From: Mycolicibacterium moriokaense
GTDB lineage: Bacteria > Actinomycetota > Actinomycetes > Mycobacteriales > Mycobacteriaceae
NCBI RefSeq assembly: GCF_003201655.1
Contig: NZ_QJJU01000015.1
Location: 62,001-126,000, forward strand
Direction: 5' to 3'
Length of the DNA: 64,000 nt
Shown here: one piece after another, positions 51,062-60,630 of the stretch
How positions within the stretch are numbered: position 1 is the first letter of the stretch
Layout of the letters: every line of letters begins with the position of its first letter
Translations under genes and position numbers: made by a program
The notes under the pieces: model-generated
What the model was told of the DNA's origin: nothing
Databases searched by the model: none
Seen by the model: only the letters and a program-made list of their open reading frames with translations

Positions 51062-52768
51062 TCAGATCGGCAGCAGATCCTTCCACGACTTCGGCTCCGC
51101 CGAAGAACTCACATTCGTCAGCTGTTGCACCTGACCGTCGGGCGTGACATAACGGCCCGTGCGTGGGTCGTAGGTCGTGACGGTGACTGACGGTCCGCTG
51201 GAACCGTTGCCGGCGAAGGCACTTGGCGCCGCGGGCACAGCTCCGCCCTCCGTTGGCGGCGCCTCCACCGGCCCGGGAGCCGGGCCCTGCGGGACTGGCG
51301 GGACTTCCCCCGCTGCCGGTGCGAGCGGAGCCGCGACGGGCGGAATGGGCTGCCCGTTAAGCGAATTGCCCGCCGGAGGCGGCGGGGCCGCCGGTGGCGG
51401 CGGTCCCATAGCTGTCAGTGGATCCGTTGGCATTCCACCGGACATCGCGCCGGGAGGAAGCGGTGTGCCCTCTATCGGCGCGAAGATCCGATCGTTGAAG
51501 TCGACACGATCGTCGAGCGGCACGCCCTGCGCGATCAGATTCGGGTCGAAGGGGTACGGACCAAGCGCATGTTCGCGCATGGCCAAGGGCTGAAACCCCT
51601 TGGGGTCGTCGCAGAGTTCGACTGTGGGCGCACGTTTTCCGGGATGTCCCATGCACGGGTAGTTGCGCGCACCGCGCACCGCGATCGGGGAGTCCTGCGG
51701 CAGTTTGCAGTACAACCCATCCGGGGTGTCGATGGTGGTGGTGTCGGCGGGGTTACGCCACTGCGACGGCGGCAGGAAGCCGACTGTGCACGATGGCGGA
51801 TCACTGATGGTGAATGCGAAGTCGCCGGCCGCCGGGAGCCCCGTTGGGTTGTTCTTTGGAAGCCCGAACGACTGCTGGGCCGCGGTTACCGCGGGCAGCA
51901 GCACCAGGAGTTGTTCCAGCGACGGGTTGTAGGTGACGAGAATCTGACCGAGCGTGGTGAGGTTCGCCAGCAATACCGGCAGCGTCGGCTTGATTTGATT
52001 CAGCAGCCCACTGACTTCAGAAGCGAAGCCCGGTCCGCGTTGGAGGATCGCGCGCACCTGCGGGTCGTTCTGAGCGATTTGCTCGCTCACCCCAGCCAAA
52101 CTGCGCGCCCACGTCCGAATCGCGTCAGTGGTCTCGGCCTGCGAATCCAGAAGCGGCCCACTGTCATTGATCAGCGCCTGCGACTGGTCGGATACGTCGT
52201 TCAGGTATTTGGTGACGCTGGACGACGAATCCAGCAAGGACTGGAAGTCCTCGCCTGCGCCGTTGAAGGCCTTGTACGACTCGTCGAGCAAGTCGCTGAT
52301 CCTATCCTTGGGAATGCTCTTCACAAGCGTGTTGACTTGATCCAGCATCGGACCGACCTGCTGTGGGATCGTCGTGTTGGCCACCGCGATCACCGAGCCA
52401 TCCCGCAGATACGGGCCGGAGTCGGTGCGCGGACGCAGATCGACGTACTGCTCGCCGACAGCCGAAACGCTGAGGACGTCGGCCTTCAGATCCGCGGGAA
52501 TCTTCGGCGACGTGTCCAGCGTCAGGGTGGCTTCCGCACCCGTCTCGGTGAGCTTCACCTCCGTCACCTTGCCGACCTGCACCCCTCGGTAGGTCACGTT
52601 GGAAAAGCGATACAGGCCGCCGGTGGACGGCAGCTGCAACGTCACGTTGATGCGGCCTATACCGAGCAGAGTGGGCACCTGCATGTAGGTGAACGCCATC
52701 ACCGCCACGCCGACGATGGACGCGATGGTGAAGATGATCAGCTGGGTTCGGACGAAGCGGGTCAGCAT
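51062..52768 (-). CDS. mceF: Mce-family protein, MceF position
   Basis: 568 aa. Short N-terminal membrane anchor (LIIFTIASIVGVAVMAFTYMQV), MCE/MlaD domain (about 35-115: GLYRFSNVTYRGVQVGKVTEVKL, SAVGEQYVDLRP), a long helical region (about 130-300), then a Pro/Ala/Gly-rich C-terminal tail (about 430-530). Six Mce subunits form a periplasm-spanning hollow needle that passes lipids to the YrbE permease. ATG at 52768 overlaps the mceE stop (TGATG). Last mce gene; downstream is a convergent secreted-protein gene. Confidence 0.92.
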   Translation of the reverse strand: MLTRFVRTQLIIFTIASIVGVAVMAFTYMQVPTLLGIGRINVTLQLPSTGGLYRFSNVTYRGVQVGKVTEVKLTETGAEATLTLDTSPKIPADLKADVLSVSAVGEQYVDLRPRTDSGPYLRDGSVIAVANTTIPQQVGPMLDQVNTLVKSIPKDRISDLLDESYKAFNGAGEDFQSLLDSSSSVTKYLNDVSDQSQALINDSGPLLDSQAETTDAIRTWARSLAGVSEQIAQNDPQVRAILQRGPGFASEVSGLLNQIKPTLPVLLANLTTLGQILVTYNPSLEQLLVLLPAVTAAQQSFGLPKNNPTGLPAAGDFAFTISDPPSCTVGFLPPSQWRNPADTTTIDTPDGLYCKLPQDSPIAVRGARNYPCMGHPGKRAPTVELCDDPKGFQPLAMREHALGPYPFDPNLIAQGVPLDDRVDFNDRIFAPIEGTPLPPGAMSGGMPTDPLTAMGPPPPAAPPPPAGNSLNGQPIPPVAAPLAPAAGEVPPVPQGPAPGPVEAPPTEGGAVPAAPSAFAGNGSSGPSVTVTTYDPRTGRYVTPDGQVQQLTNVSSSAEPKSWKDLLPI

Positions 52769-54135
52769 CAGCCACCACCTCCCGTTGTCGGTGGGGCTGC
52801 TGGCGGAGGTAACAATGCGGTGGGGATCGCCGGCGCCCCAGGACCGGCTCCTGGGTACGGTCCCGCGAAGATCTGCGATGCGGTGCTCACCGGGGCGGCG
52901 TTCGCCGGCGGCACCATCGGGACGAGCGGCTCTGTAACGGGCGGCATCGACCCGGTGGGCGCGGGCAGACCTTGCGGCATCATCGTGTCCGGTGATGGTG
53001 GCTGAACACCCACGCCGAGCGGGTTGATCGAGTACTGCGCAAACCAGGGGTCGCCCGGTGCCGGAATGAGTTTTGCGTCCGTGTCGCCCCATCGAGTGCC
53101 AAGTAACAGCGTCCGCTTCAGTCGCGGATAGGTGAGGTCGAAGACAGCGAACAAGTTGATGTAGTCACCGCGGGTGACCACGTCCGCAAAGGCGGGACCG
53201 TATGGGAAGGCAGTGGCGAACGTCAGCCCGGGGACGAGGTCGGGTCCGACATCTGCGAGTGCCTTGATCGCAGGCTCGAGGTTCTTGAGGTTCGTCACAA
53301 GGTCGTCGCCGGCGTCATTGGTCAACTTGGTGGCGGTGTCGCTGAAGGTGCCGAGCTTCTCCAGCGCCGTCGTCAGATTGGGCCGTTCCTTGATCAATAC
53401 GTCGAGGGCCGGCGGAATGTCCTTGAGTGCACGGTCGAGTACGTCGCGTTGTCCCGCGAACGTCCCGGCAACTCGCCTCAGTTGCTGAATGGAGGCGATG
53501 ATGTTGTCGCGTTGCGCATCGAGGACTCCCACGAAGTTGTCGAGGCGGGTGAGGAGCTCGCGGATCTGGGGTTCGCGTCCGGCCAGAGCGATGTTGAAGT
53601 TGTGGATGATGTCGCCGATCTGCCCCAACCCGCCCGCGTTTGCGACCGTCGACAGCGACGACAGCGTCTGTTCGGTGGTGGGATAGGTAGACGACTGGTT
53701 CAACCCGATGGTGGCTCCCGGTTGGAGTCGGCCGCTTGGCTTTTCACCGAGCGGCGGGTTGAGCGCCAGGTGCATGGATCCGAGCAGGCTCGTCTGCCCT
53801 ACGGTGGCTACCGCATTGGCAGGCACCACGACGTCTGGCTTGACGGAGATGTCCACGTTGGCGTGCCAGGCGTCGACTGTCATCTTGCCGATGCTGCCAA
53901 CGACGACGTCGTTGATCATGACCGGCGAATTCGACTCCAGCGTCGCAACATTCGGCACTTCAACGTGGTAGGTGACCGCATCCGATCCCCTGCCCACCGC
54001 GCCGGGCAGCGGCAGTGAGTTCAACCCCTGAAATGCGCAGCCCGTCAGTGCCAGAGCAAGGCACGCCCCGACGACAGCCAATCGCTTCACACGACTCAAG
54101 TGAATCCTGCTCCTCGCGTGCGCGGCGCGAATCAT
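52768..54135 (-). CDS. mceE: Mce-family lipoprotein, MceE position
   Basis: 455 aa. Basic N-terminus, hydrophobic segment and lipobox LTGC mark a lipoprotein, the usual case for MceE (Lpr) proteins. MCE domain follows (HVEVPNVATLESNSPVMINDVVVGSIGKM, GQTSLLGSMHLAL), then helical region and a Pro-rich tail. Overlaps mceD by 4 bp (ATGA) and mceF by 1 bp. Likely anchors the Mce needle to the outer side of the membrane. Confidence 0.93.
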   Translation of the reverse strand: MIRAAHARSRIHLSRVKRLAVVGACLALALTGCAFQGLNSLPLPGAVGRGSDAVTYHVEVPNVATLESNSPVMINDVVVGSIGKMTVDAWHANVDISVKPDVVVPANAVATVGQTSLLGSMHLALNPPLGEKPSGRLQPGATIGLNQSSTYPTTEQTLSSLSTVANAGGLGQIGDIIHNFNIALAGREPQIRELLTRLDNFVGVLDAQRDNIIASIQQLRRVAGTFAGQRDVLDRALKDIPPALDVLIKERPNLTTALEKLGTFSDTATKLTNDAGDDLVTNLKNLEPAIKALADVGPDLVPGLTFATAFPYGPAFADVVTRGDYINLFAVFDLTYPRLKRTLLLGTRWGDTDAKLIPAPGDPWFAQYSINPLGVGVQPPSPDTMMPQGLPAPTGSMPPVTEPLVPMVPPANAAPVSTASQIFAGPYPGAGPGAPAIPTALLPPPAAPPTTGGGG

Positions 54136-55622
54136 GATGGCGCCCCCGCTTCCGCAGGCAACGGTGGACCAGGCGGTGGTGGCGGTGCAGCCGGCGCAAC
54201 GGTTTGCGGGAGCAACATGCCATCGACGTTCGTCGTCTGCGATGATCCCGGAATGATGGTGGGCGGCCCGGGAATCGGCGCACCAGGGTACAGCGCAGGC
54301 GACGGGATCGGCACCGGGCCTTCGCCACTCCCATACAGTCCTGGCGGTCCAGGGGGCGGTCCCCAGCCCGGACCAGGAGGCGGCACCACATCGCCCATGC
54401 CGGTGTAGGCGGACACCGTCGGCTGCGGTTCGGGCGCGTCGCCGGGGCCTGCGCCTCCGGGTGCCAGCTTCGGATCGGTGTAGATCATGTATTTCGGGTC
54501 GAGGGCGGGGCGCAGGTAAAAGTTGTTCGGAAACGGCAGGTAGTTGAAGTTGAGCAGACGCATGGCGGGACCGAGATATTGCGCGCAGAGTTTCGCCGTT
54601 TCGGGTGCAGTGGTGTTCTCGATGGCGCCAATCAGGCCGCAGAAGAAATAAACCGGATTCGCGAAGTTGGCCAGCGAAAATGCTCCGGTCACCGCACCGG
54701 CCTCCGGGTAGTAGATGTTCTCGTAGTTGGCGATTGCGTTCGGCGAGATATGCAGAACGTTCTCGAGAGACATTTTGTTGTCGACCAAGTTCTGGGTGAC
54801 GCTCGCGAGACTGCGGATCTGCTCGGAAGTCTGGTCCCGACTGCCCGCCACGAACCGCTGAACCTCGCCGAGAGCGACTGACAGATCAGACAACGCCGCG
54901 TCGAGATCGGACCTGTTGTCGTTCACGACACTGGTCAAACTCGCCAGCCGGTTCTGGAACATTACGATCTGTTGCTTGCTGTCGCGAAGGGCTGTGACGA
55001 AGATCTGCAGGTTCTTGATGATGTCGACGATGTTGCCGCTGCCTTCGGCGAAAATCCGTGCTGCGCCGGACAGCTGGGCGAGTGTCTGCCGTAGCTTGTC
55101 TCCGTTGCCGTCCAACGCGTTCGCGGCGCTGTCGATGAACCTGGAAACCGAGGTACCCGAGACTCCTGCCTTTGGCCCCAATTCCGTTGCCAGGCGCATC
55201 AACTGGGTCTTGACCTCATCCCACTCGACGGGCACCGCGGTTCGGTCGCTGGGAATAACCGCGCCGTCAGCCATGGTCGGTCCGCCGCCCTTGCGGTATG
55301 CCGGCGTCAGCTGGACGTAGCGTGCGGCAACCAGATTCTGGGCGACGATGACGGCCTTGGCGTCGGCGGGAACGGGTACGTCGTGATCCACTTTGAGGGT
55401 CATCTTCGTCTGGGTGCCCTCGGGCGTGATCGAGTCGACCTTTCCGACCTTCACGCCCGAAACCCGCACTTCGTCGCCGGGGTAAATCGAGGTGGCGGTC
55501 GGGAAATACGCCGTGATGGTATTCGGGCCGAAGTAGGCCTGGCGCACCAGGATCGCCGCGCCGGCCACGAGAAGGGCGACCAGGCCAACGGCCGCGACGG
55601 TTACAAGTCTGCTTCTGTTCAT
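54132..55622 (-). CDS. mceD: Mce-family protein, MceD position
   Basis: 496 aa. N-terminal helix (LVTVAAVGLVALLVAGAAILV), MCE domain (ITAYFPTATSIYPGDEVRVSGVKVGKVDSI, VAARYVQLTPAYR), helical region with long heptads, and a very Pro/Gly-rich C-terminal third. This position is usually the MceD subunit. Overlaps its neighbours by 4 bp on both sides, giving tight translational coupling. Confidence 0.92.
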   Translation of the reverse strand: MNRSRLVTVAAVGLVALLVAGAAILVRQAYFGPNTITAYFPTATSIYPGDEVRVSGVKVGKVDSITPEGTQTKMTLKVDHDVPVPADAKAVIVAQNLVAARYVQLTPAYRKGGGPTMADGAVIPSDRTAVPVEWDEVKTQLMRLATELGPKAGVSGTSVSRFIDSAANALDGNGDKLRQTLAQLSGAARIFAEGSGNIVDIIKNLQIFVTALRDSKQQIVMFQNRLASLTSVVNDNRSDLDAALSDLSVALGEVQRFVAGSRDQTSEQIRSLASVTQNLVDNKMSLENVLHISPNAIANYENIYYPEAGAVTGAFSLANFANPVYFFCGLIGAIENTTAPETAKLCAQYLGPAMRLLNFNYLPFPNNFYLRPALDPKYMIYTDPKLAPGGAGPGDAPEPQPTVSAYTGMGDVVPPPGPGWGPPPGPPGLYGSGEGPVPIPSPALYPGAPIPGPPTIIPGSSQTTNVDGMLLPQTVAPAAPPPPPGPPLPAEAGAPS

Positions 55623-56713
55623 CGCGGCGGCAGGTCTCCTGGTTGGGGAATACCGTTGACGGGGAACGGAATCTCTGCCCGCGGTCCGGCATTGTCCGGC
55701 GGCTGGCCTGCGTCGACGCCACGGCGGAATCCGAACACGTAATCGAGGAACGGCTGCAGAATCTGCGCCGGTGAAATGTTCGGGATCAGCGCGTTGTAGT
55801 ACGCGCCGTTGGCGACGATCTCACCCTGTGTCAGTTCGTATTTGGCCAGACCGGGCAGCGCCTTGGCAATGTTGTCGCGGTTCTTCTCCAGCATCGCGTT
55901 GAAGCGGTTGAGCCGCTCCAGCGTCGGCGCCAACACCTTCTCGTTGTCGGCCACCAGACCGGTCAGTTGCCGCGACACCGCCGAGGTGTTGGCAAGCAGG
56001 CTGACGATCGCCTGACGGCGGACGTTGAGGACCCCGACCAGATCGTTGGCATTGAGGATCAGCGTGTTGACCTGCTGGCTGCGTTCGGACAGGATCCCGG
56101 TCACATCCCCAGCCGTCTTCAGCAGCTCGGCCAGACTCTGGTTGCGATTGTTGAGCGACTGCGAAAGTCGCGACAGGCCATCGAACGTCGGGCCCAGCTG
56201 CGGAGCGATCTGGTTGAGCGTACCCGCGAGCGTGTCCAGCGACTGGTTGAGCGTATCGGTGTTCGTTGCAGCGGTATTCGAGGTGAGGTCACTGACCGCG
56301 TCGGTCAAGGAGTACGGCGACGACGTGCGCGTCACGGGAATGGTTTTGCGCGAGTCGAGCGTGCCGGTGCCCGCGGAATCCAAGGCCAATACCCGCTCGC
56401 CGAGCAGCGTTCCCGTGCGGATGTGCGCGGTGGTATCGGAGCCGAGCGCGTACTTACCGTCGATGGTGAACCCGACGAGCGCATCGCCGTTGTCGAGTTT
56501 GACCGATGAGACCTTGCCCACCTTGATTCCCGACACCGTGACGTCGTTGCCGGTGGCCAAGCCGCCAGCCTCCGAGAACAGCGCTTGATAGCGCACGGAG
56601 GTGGCCCATTGCACCAGCCGTTCCGGCTGTAGACCGACGGCGATGACGAGGATGATCAGGATGACGCCGATGACGCCTGCCCTGATGAGGTTGGATCCGC
56701 GATACCTCAGCAT
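55619..56713 (-). CDS. mceC: Mce-family protein, MceC position
   Basis: 364 aa. N-terminal membrane helix (AGVIGVILIILVIAVGL), MCE domain (YQALFSEAGGLATGNDVTVSGIKVGKVSSVKL, TGTLLGERVLALD), then a helical region to about 330. ATG at 56713 shares its last base with the mceB stop (TAATG); an earlier in-frame start at 56752 overlaps mceB and is rejected. Confidence 0.92.
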   Translation of the reverse strand: MLRYRGSNLIRAGVIGVILIILVIAVGLQPERLVQWATSVRYQALFSEAGGLATGNDVTVSGIKVGKVSSVKLDNGDALVGFTIDGKYALGSDTTAHIRTGTLLGERVLALDSAGTGTLDSRKTIPVTRTSSPYSLTDAVSDLTSNTAATNTDTLNQSLDTLAGTLNQIAPQLGPTFDGLSRLSQSLNNRNQSLAELLKTAGDVTGILSERSQQVNTLILNANDLVGVLNVRRQAIVSLLANTSAVSRQLTGLVADNEKVLAPTLERLNRFNAMLEKNRDNIAKALPGLAKYELTQGEIVANGAYYNALIPNISPAQILQPFLDYVFGFRRGVDAGQPPDNAGPRAEIPFPVNGIPQPGDLPPR

Positions 56714-57741
56714 TAGTGCTGCGCACACCTCCCCGTATCTTGTCTGATCCACGGGAACTGCACGGTGCGGCCCGTCAGATCGCTGGCCCGGAACGCAATC
56801 CCGCAGATGTAGTAAGGGAAGAAGGAACCGTAAGAACCGACGCGTGCGAGCTTGCGATAGAGCTCGGGCGCGCGCTGAAGGCTGGCGTCCAGTCGGTCCT
56901 TGTCGTTATCGAGCCATGGGGCGAGCCTGTTCAACTGTTCGACCGTGCCTGCCAACGGCGAGCGCGCCCGACCGAGCAGATCGGTCAGCGACGCCGTTCC
57001 ATTGTCGAGCGAGGTAATTGCCTCACCAATGGGATCGCGGTCCGCGGACAGCCCTTTGATCAGCTTCTCGAGGCGATCGATCGCGCCGGAGAATTCGTCG
57101 CCGTCCTTCGACAGGGTGTCGAGGGTGTTCTTGAGGTCCTCGATCAACTGCTCGATGACCTGGCTGTTGTCCGCGAGAGAGTTCGTCAACGACGACGTCT
57201 TCGAGAACAGCGAATCCAGGGTTCCACCTTGACCCTGCAGGACCTGGATCAACGACGCGGAGAGTGCGTTGACGTCCTGCGGATTCAGGCCCTGGATAAC
57301 GGGTTTCAGGCCGCCCAGCAAGAGATCGAGATCCAGGGCGGGCGCCGTCCGATCCTCGGGTATCTGTGAGCCGACGGGGAGGACCTTTGTTGATCCCGGG
57401 GTGTCGACGAGTTCGAGATAGCGATCCCCCACCAAGTTGAGATACCGGATCTGGGCCTTGGTGCCGTTGGTCAGCACAATCTTGCGATCCGCGTCGAACG
57501 TCACCTGGACCGAGCGATCTGCCCGAAGAGACACATCGTTGACGGTGCCCACCCGGATGCCCGCGACGCGAACGGTGTCTCCCGCTTGAAGTCGCGACGC
57601 ATCGGCGAAAACCGCCGAATAGCCGTTTGTCGCACCGGTTCTCACCTGTCCGAAGATGAAGAACAGGAACGCGGTCAGCATCGCCATCACAACGGCGAAG
57701 GTGCCGAACTTAATTAACGTTCCGGTCGCCCGCGCCCTCAT
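56713..57741 (-). CDS. mceB: Mce-family protein, MceB position
   Basis: 342 aa. N-terminal membrane helix (FAVVMAMLTAFLFFIFGQV), MCE domain (YSAVFADASRLQAGDTVRVAGIRVGTVNDV, LNLVGDRYLELVD), helical region rich in Asp and Leu. Overlaps mceA by 4 bp. No Pro-rich tail, in keeping with MceB. Confidence 0.92.
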   Translation of the reverse strand: MRARATGTLIKFGTFAVVMAMLTAFLFFIFGQVRTGATNGYSAVFADASRLQAGDTVRVAGIRVGTVNDVSLRADRSVQVTFDADRKIVLTNGTKAQIRYLNLVGDRYLELVDTPGSTKVLPVGSQIPEDRTAPALDLDLLLGGLKPVIQGLNPQDVNALSASLIQVLQGQGGTLDSLFSKTSSLTNSLADNSQVIEQLIEDLKNTLDTLSKDGDEFSGAIDRLEKLIKGLSADRDPIGEAITSLDNGTASLTDLLGRARSPLAGTVEQLNRLAPWLDNDKDRLDASLQRAPELYRKLARVGSYGSFFPYYICGIAFRASDLTGRTVQFPWIRQDTGRCAQH

Positions 57742-58931
57742 CCCGGCATTCCGATCTGTGCGGTGTTGCGTGGCGGCCCGTCGATCGGCCCGAACAACCA
57801 GTTCTTCAGGCCCTCGGAATCCAGCAGGATGCCCTGGTTCCCGTACCTCATGGGGTTAGAGCCGACGTCACCGACGATGAACGGCGCCCGAAACTCGGGA
57901 AGCACGTCCGGCAGGCCGAGTTCCTTGCAGTACGGGCCACCCTTGGCGGCGACCTTCGGCAGGTCTGCCGGGTAGCGATACCGCTCGACTCCGAGCGTGA
58001 GACCGGCCCCCACGACGATGCCCGGCAAAGAAAGTGGCGGAGAGTGGGTGAAGGTGCCGAGACCCCCGATGCCGCACCACAGTGCGTCGTGATACCGGTT
58101 GAGCAGGTCGGTGGTGGGCACGAGTAGGTGCAGCACGTCGGTCAGCGCCTGCCGGTTGCCGCCGACCACATCGTTTCCGACGTCGGCCAAACCGATTGAG
58201 CTGACCAGGAACTCGTCGAGGTTCTGCTGTTCGTCGACGATGGAATTGCTCAGTGTCGTCGAATTCTTGACGGTAGATACGAGGTCGGGCGCCGCATCGG
58301 CGTACGCGTTGAGCGTCGGCACAGCGGCCTCGATGTCGTGGCTGAGGTTCGGCAGGCTCGGTTCGATCTTGGCAAGGAAAGCATTGAAATCGGTCAGCGT
58401 CCTGCCGATCTTCTCGCCGCGGCCGTTGAACGCCGTCGCGATCGCGCCGAGGGTCTGGTTGAGTTTGACGGGGTCGATCTTGTCGAGCACGTTTACCAGT
58501 TGCTGGAACACCGTGTTTATTTCGACCATCACGTGCTGACCCTGAATTACCTGTCCAGGGTGGAGTTTCTGCGCAGCAGGATCTGGCGGCGGCACCATGT
58601 TGACGAACTTCGCGCCGAACACCGTCGACGATTCGATGTCGACATTCACGTTCGACGGGATGAGATGAAGCTGGGAGGGATCCATCGCCAAATGGAGCGC
58701 TGCCGTGCCGTCAGATTTCGCCTCGATCGACGACACCTTGCCGACCTGCACGCCACGCATCTTCACTTTGGCTTCTGGGTTCATCACCAGCCCGGCGCGA
58801 TCCGAAATGACCGTCACCGGAACAGTCTTGTGGAGGTCGCCCCGAAACAGCACAACGGCGAGGGCAACGATCAGACCGATCGCGACTACGGTGCCCAGCC
58901 CCGCCAACGCCCGGGTGGTGTTCGACTTCAT
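57738..58931 (-). CDS. mceA: Mce-family protein, MceA position
   Basis: 397 aa. First Mce subunit: N-terminal helix (ALAGLGTVVAIGLIVALAVVLF), MCE domain (VTVISDRAGLVMNPEAKVKMRGVQVGKVSSIEA, STVFGAKFVNMVPP), then a helical domain and a C-terminal region with a single Cys-containing segment. ATG at 58931 has GGAGAAGGAG upstream, 14 bp past the yrbEB stop. Substrate of this particular Mce system is unknown; known ones carry mycolic acids or sterols. Confidence 0.92.
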   Translation of the reverse strand: MKSNTTRALAGLGTVVAIGLIVALAVVLFRGDLHKTVPVTVISDRAGLVMNPEAKVKMRGVQVGKVSSIEAKSDGTAALHLAMDPSQLHLIPSNVNVDIESSTVFGAKFVNMVPPPDPAAQKLHPGQVIQGQHVMVEINTVFQQLVNVLDKIDPVKLNQTLGAIATAFNGRGEKIGRTLTDFNAFLAKIEPSLPNLSHDIEAAVPTLNAYADAAPDLVSTVKNSTTLSNSIVDEQQNLDEFLVSSIGLADVGNDVVGGNRQALTDVLHLLVPTTDLLNRYHDALWCGIGGLGTFTHSPPLSLPGIVVGAGLTLGVERYRYPADLPKVAAKGGPYCKELGLPDVLPEFRAPFIVGDVGSNPMRYGNQGILLDSEGLKNWLFGPIDGPPRNTAQIGMPG

Positions 58932-58945
58932 CGGCTCCTTCTCCC

Positions 58946-59803
58946 CTATCCCGACAGGTTGAAGTTGCCGTTGGAACCGTAAATGGACAGTGAGACCAGA
59001 AGCGTCACTGACACCACCACGACAAGGGATGTGCGCACGGCGTTGCCGACCGCGACACCGACACCGGAGGGTCCGCCGGAGGCGAAGAAGCCGAAATAGG
59101 TGTGTATCAACAGGATCGTGATCGCCATCAAGATAGCCTGAAGGAACGACCACAACAGGTCGATCGGATTCAGGAACGTATTGAAGTAGTGGTCATACAA
59201 CCCACCGGACTGCCCGAACAGCACCACGGTGGTGAACTGCGACGCCACGAACGACAGGATGACGGCGATCGAATACAGCGGCGTGATCGCGATCATCCCG
59301 GCCACGATCCGCGTACTCACAAGGTATTCGACCGGGCGGATCGCCATGGACTCGAGCGCGTCGATCTCTTCGTTGATTCGCATCGCGCCGAGCTGCGCCG
59401 TAACTCCCGCACCGAAGGTGGCCGCCAGGCCGATGCCTGCGACCACCGGCGCCGAGATGCGCACGTTGATGAACGCCGCCAAGAATCCAGTCAGGGCCTC
59501 GATACCGATGTTGCCCAGCGAGGAGTAGCCCTGCACCGCCAACGTGCCGCCGGCGGCCAGGGTGAGGAACCCGACGATGACGACGGTGCCGCCGATCATC
59601 GCCAACGTGCCCGCACCCATGGAGATCTCGGCGATCAGCCGGATGATCTCCTTACGGAAATGAATGGCCGCGTGCGGCACCCCGCCCAGCGCCCGCACGT
59701 AGAACAGCATGTGGTCGCCGATGCGGCCCAAGGTGTCGGTCGGCCTCTTGAATTGCCGAGTCAGACGCGGATACGTCGACTTCAGAATCGTCATCGTGCC
59801 CAT
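58946..59803 (-). CDS. yrbEB: YrbE/MlaE-type permease, second subunit
   Basis: 285 aa integral membrane permease of an Mce importer. Five to six hydrophobic segments; the family motif AQLGAMRINEEIDALESMAIRPVEYLVSTR (coupling loop) is intact. ATG at 59803 lies 14 bp after the yrbEA stop. The proximal ATPase (MceG/Mkl) is not in the window and is normally encoded elsewhere. Confidence 0.92.
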   Translation of the reverse strand: MGTMTILKSTYPRLTRQFKRPTDTLGRIGDHMLFYVRALGGVPHAAIHFRKEIIRLIAEISMGAGTLAMIGGTVVIVGFLTLAAGGTLAVQGYSSLGNIGIEALTGFLAAFINVRISAPVVAGIGLAATFGAGVTAQLGAMRINEEIDALESMAIRPVEYLVSTRIVAGMIAITPLYSIAVILSFVASQFTTVVLFGQSGGLYDHYFNTFLNPIDLLWSFLQAILMAITILLIHTYFGFFASGGPSGVGVAVGNAVRTSLVVVVSVTLLVSLSIYGSNGNFNLSG

Positions 59804-59817
59804 TGATGGTCCCCCGG

Positions 59818-60630
59818 CTACTTCGCGCTCATCCGGATGCCGATCGCGGTGACCACCACGTTGATCACGAACAGCGCCATGAACGCGTACACCACGGTTT
59901 CGTTCACGGCGTTGCCCACTGCCTTGGCGCCACCTCCGGAAATCGTCAGCCCGCGGTAGCAGGCCACCAGGCCGGCGATCAGCCCGAACAACGCCGCCTT
60001 CACACACGAGATGATGACTTCGGGGACCCCCGTCAACAGCGTGATGCCGGCGGCGAACGCGCCAGGATTCACATCCTGGATGAACACCGAAAACATATAG
60101 CCGCCGAGGATTCCGATGATGACCACGAGGCTGTTCAGCAGCAGCGCCACCAAACCCGATGCCAGCATCCGCGGCGTCACCAGGCGTTGCACCGGATCGA
60201 TGCCAAGCACCTCCATCGCGTCGATCTCCTCGCGGATCGTGCGCGACCCGAGGTCTGCGCAGATCGCGGTCGAGCCTGCCCCTGCGACGATCAGCACCGT
60301 CACGATGGGTCCGACCTGGGTGACCGCACCGAACGCCGCACCCGCACCGGACAAGTCCGCCGCACCCAACTCTCGCAACAAGATGTTGAGGGTGAAGCTG
60401 ATCAGCACCGTGAACGGGACGGCCACCAGCAGCGTCGGCGCCAACGCGACCCGCGCGATGAACCAGCACTGCTCCAAGAACTCCCGCCACTGAAACGGCC
60501 GGCGGAAGATGCAGCGCACCGCATCCGCAGACATCGCGAACAACCCACCAACTGCCTGCATCGGCCCCGAGAAGTTGCGAATACTCGGCATCCCGGCCGA
60601 CCACCGCTCTGGCCCACTACCCCGCGCCAT
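59818..60630 (-). CDS. yrbEA: YrbE/MlaE-type permease, first subunit
   Basis: 270 aa permease. The coupling-loop motif SRTIREEIDAMEVLGIDPVQRLVTPR is intact, with ADLGS just before it. ATG at 60630 has GGAAGG about 8 nt upstream and gives MARGSGPERW; the frame runs further upstream but that overlaps the thiolase remnant. The start lies 14 bp inside the 3' end of the thiolase remnant, which suggests translational coupling to the gene that once preceded it. Confidence 0.92.
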   Translation of the reverse strand: MARGSGPERWSAGMPSIRNFSGPMQAVGGLFAMSADAVRCIFRRPFQWREFLEQCWFIARVALAPTLLVAVPFTVLISFTLNILLRELGAADLSGAGAAFGAVTQVGPIVTVLIVAGAGSTAICADLGSRTIREEIDAMEVLGIDPVQRLVTPRMLASGLVALLLNSLVVIIGILGGYMFSVFIQDVNPGAFAAGITLLTGVPEVIISCVKAALFGLIAGLVACYRGLTISGGGAKAVGNAVNETVVYAFMALFVINVVVTAIGIRMSAK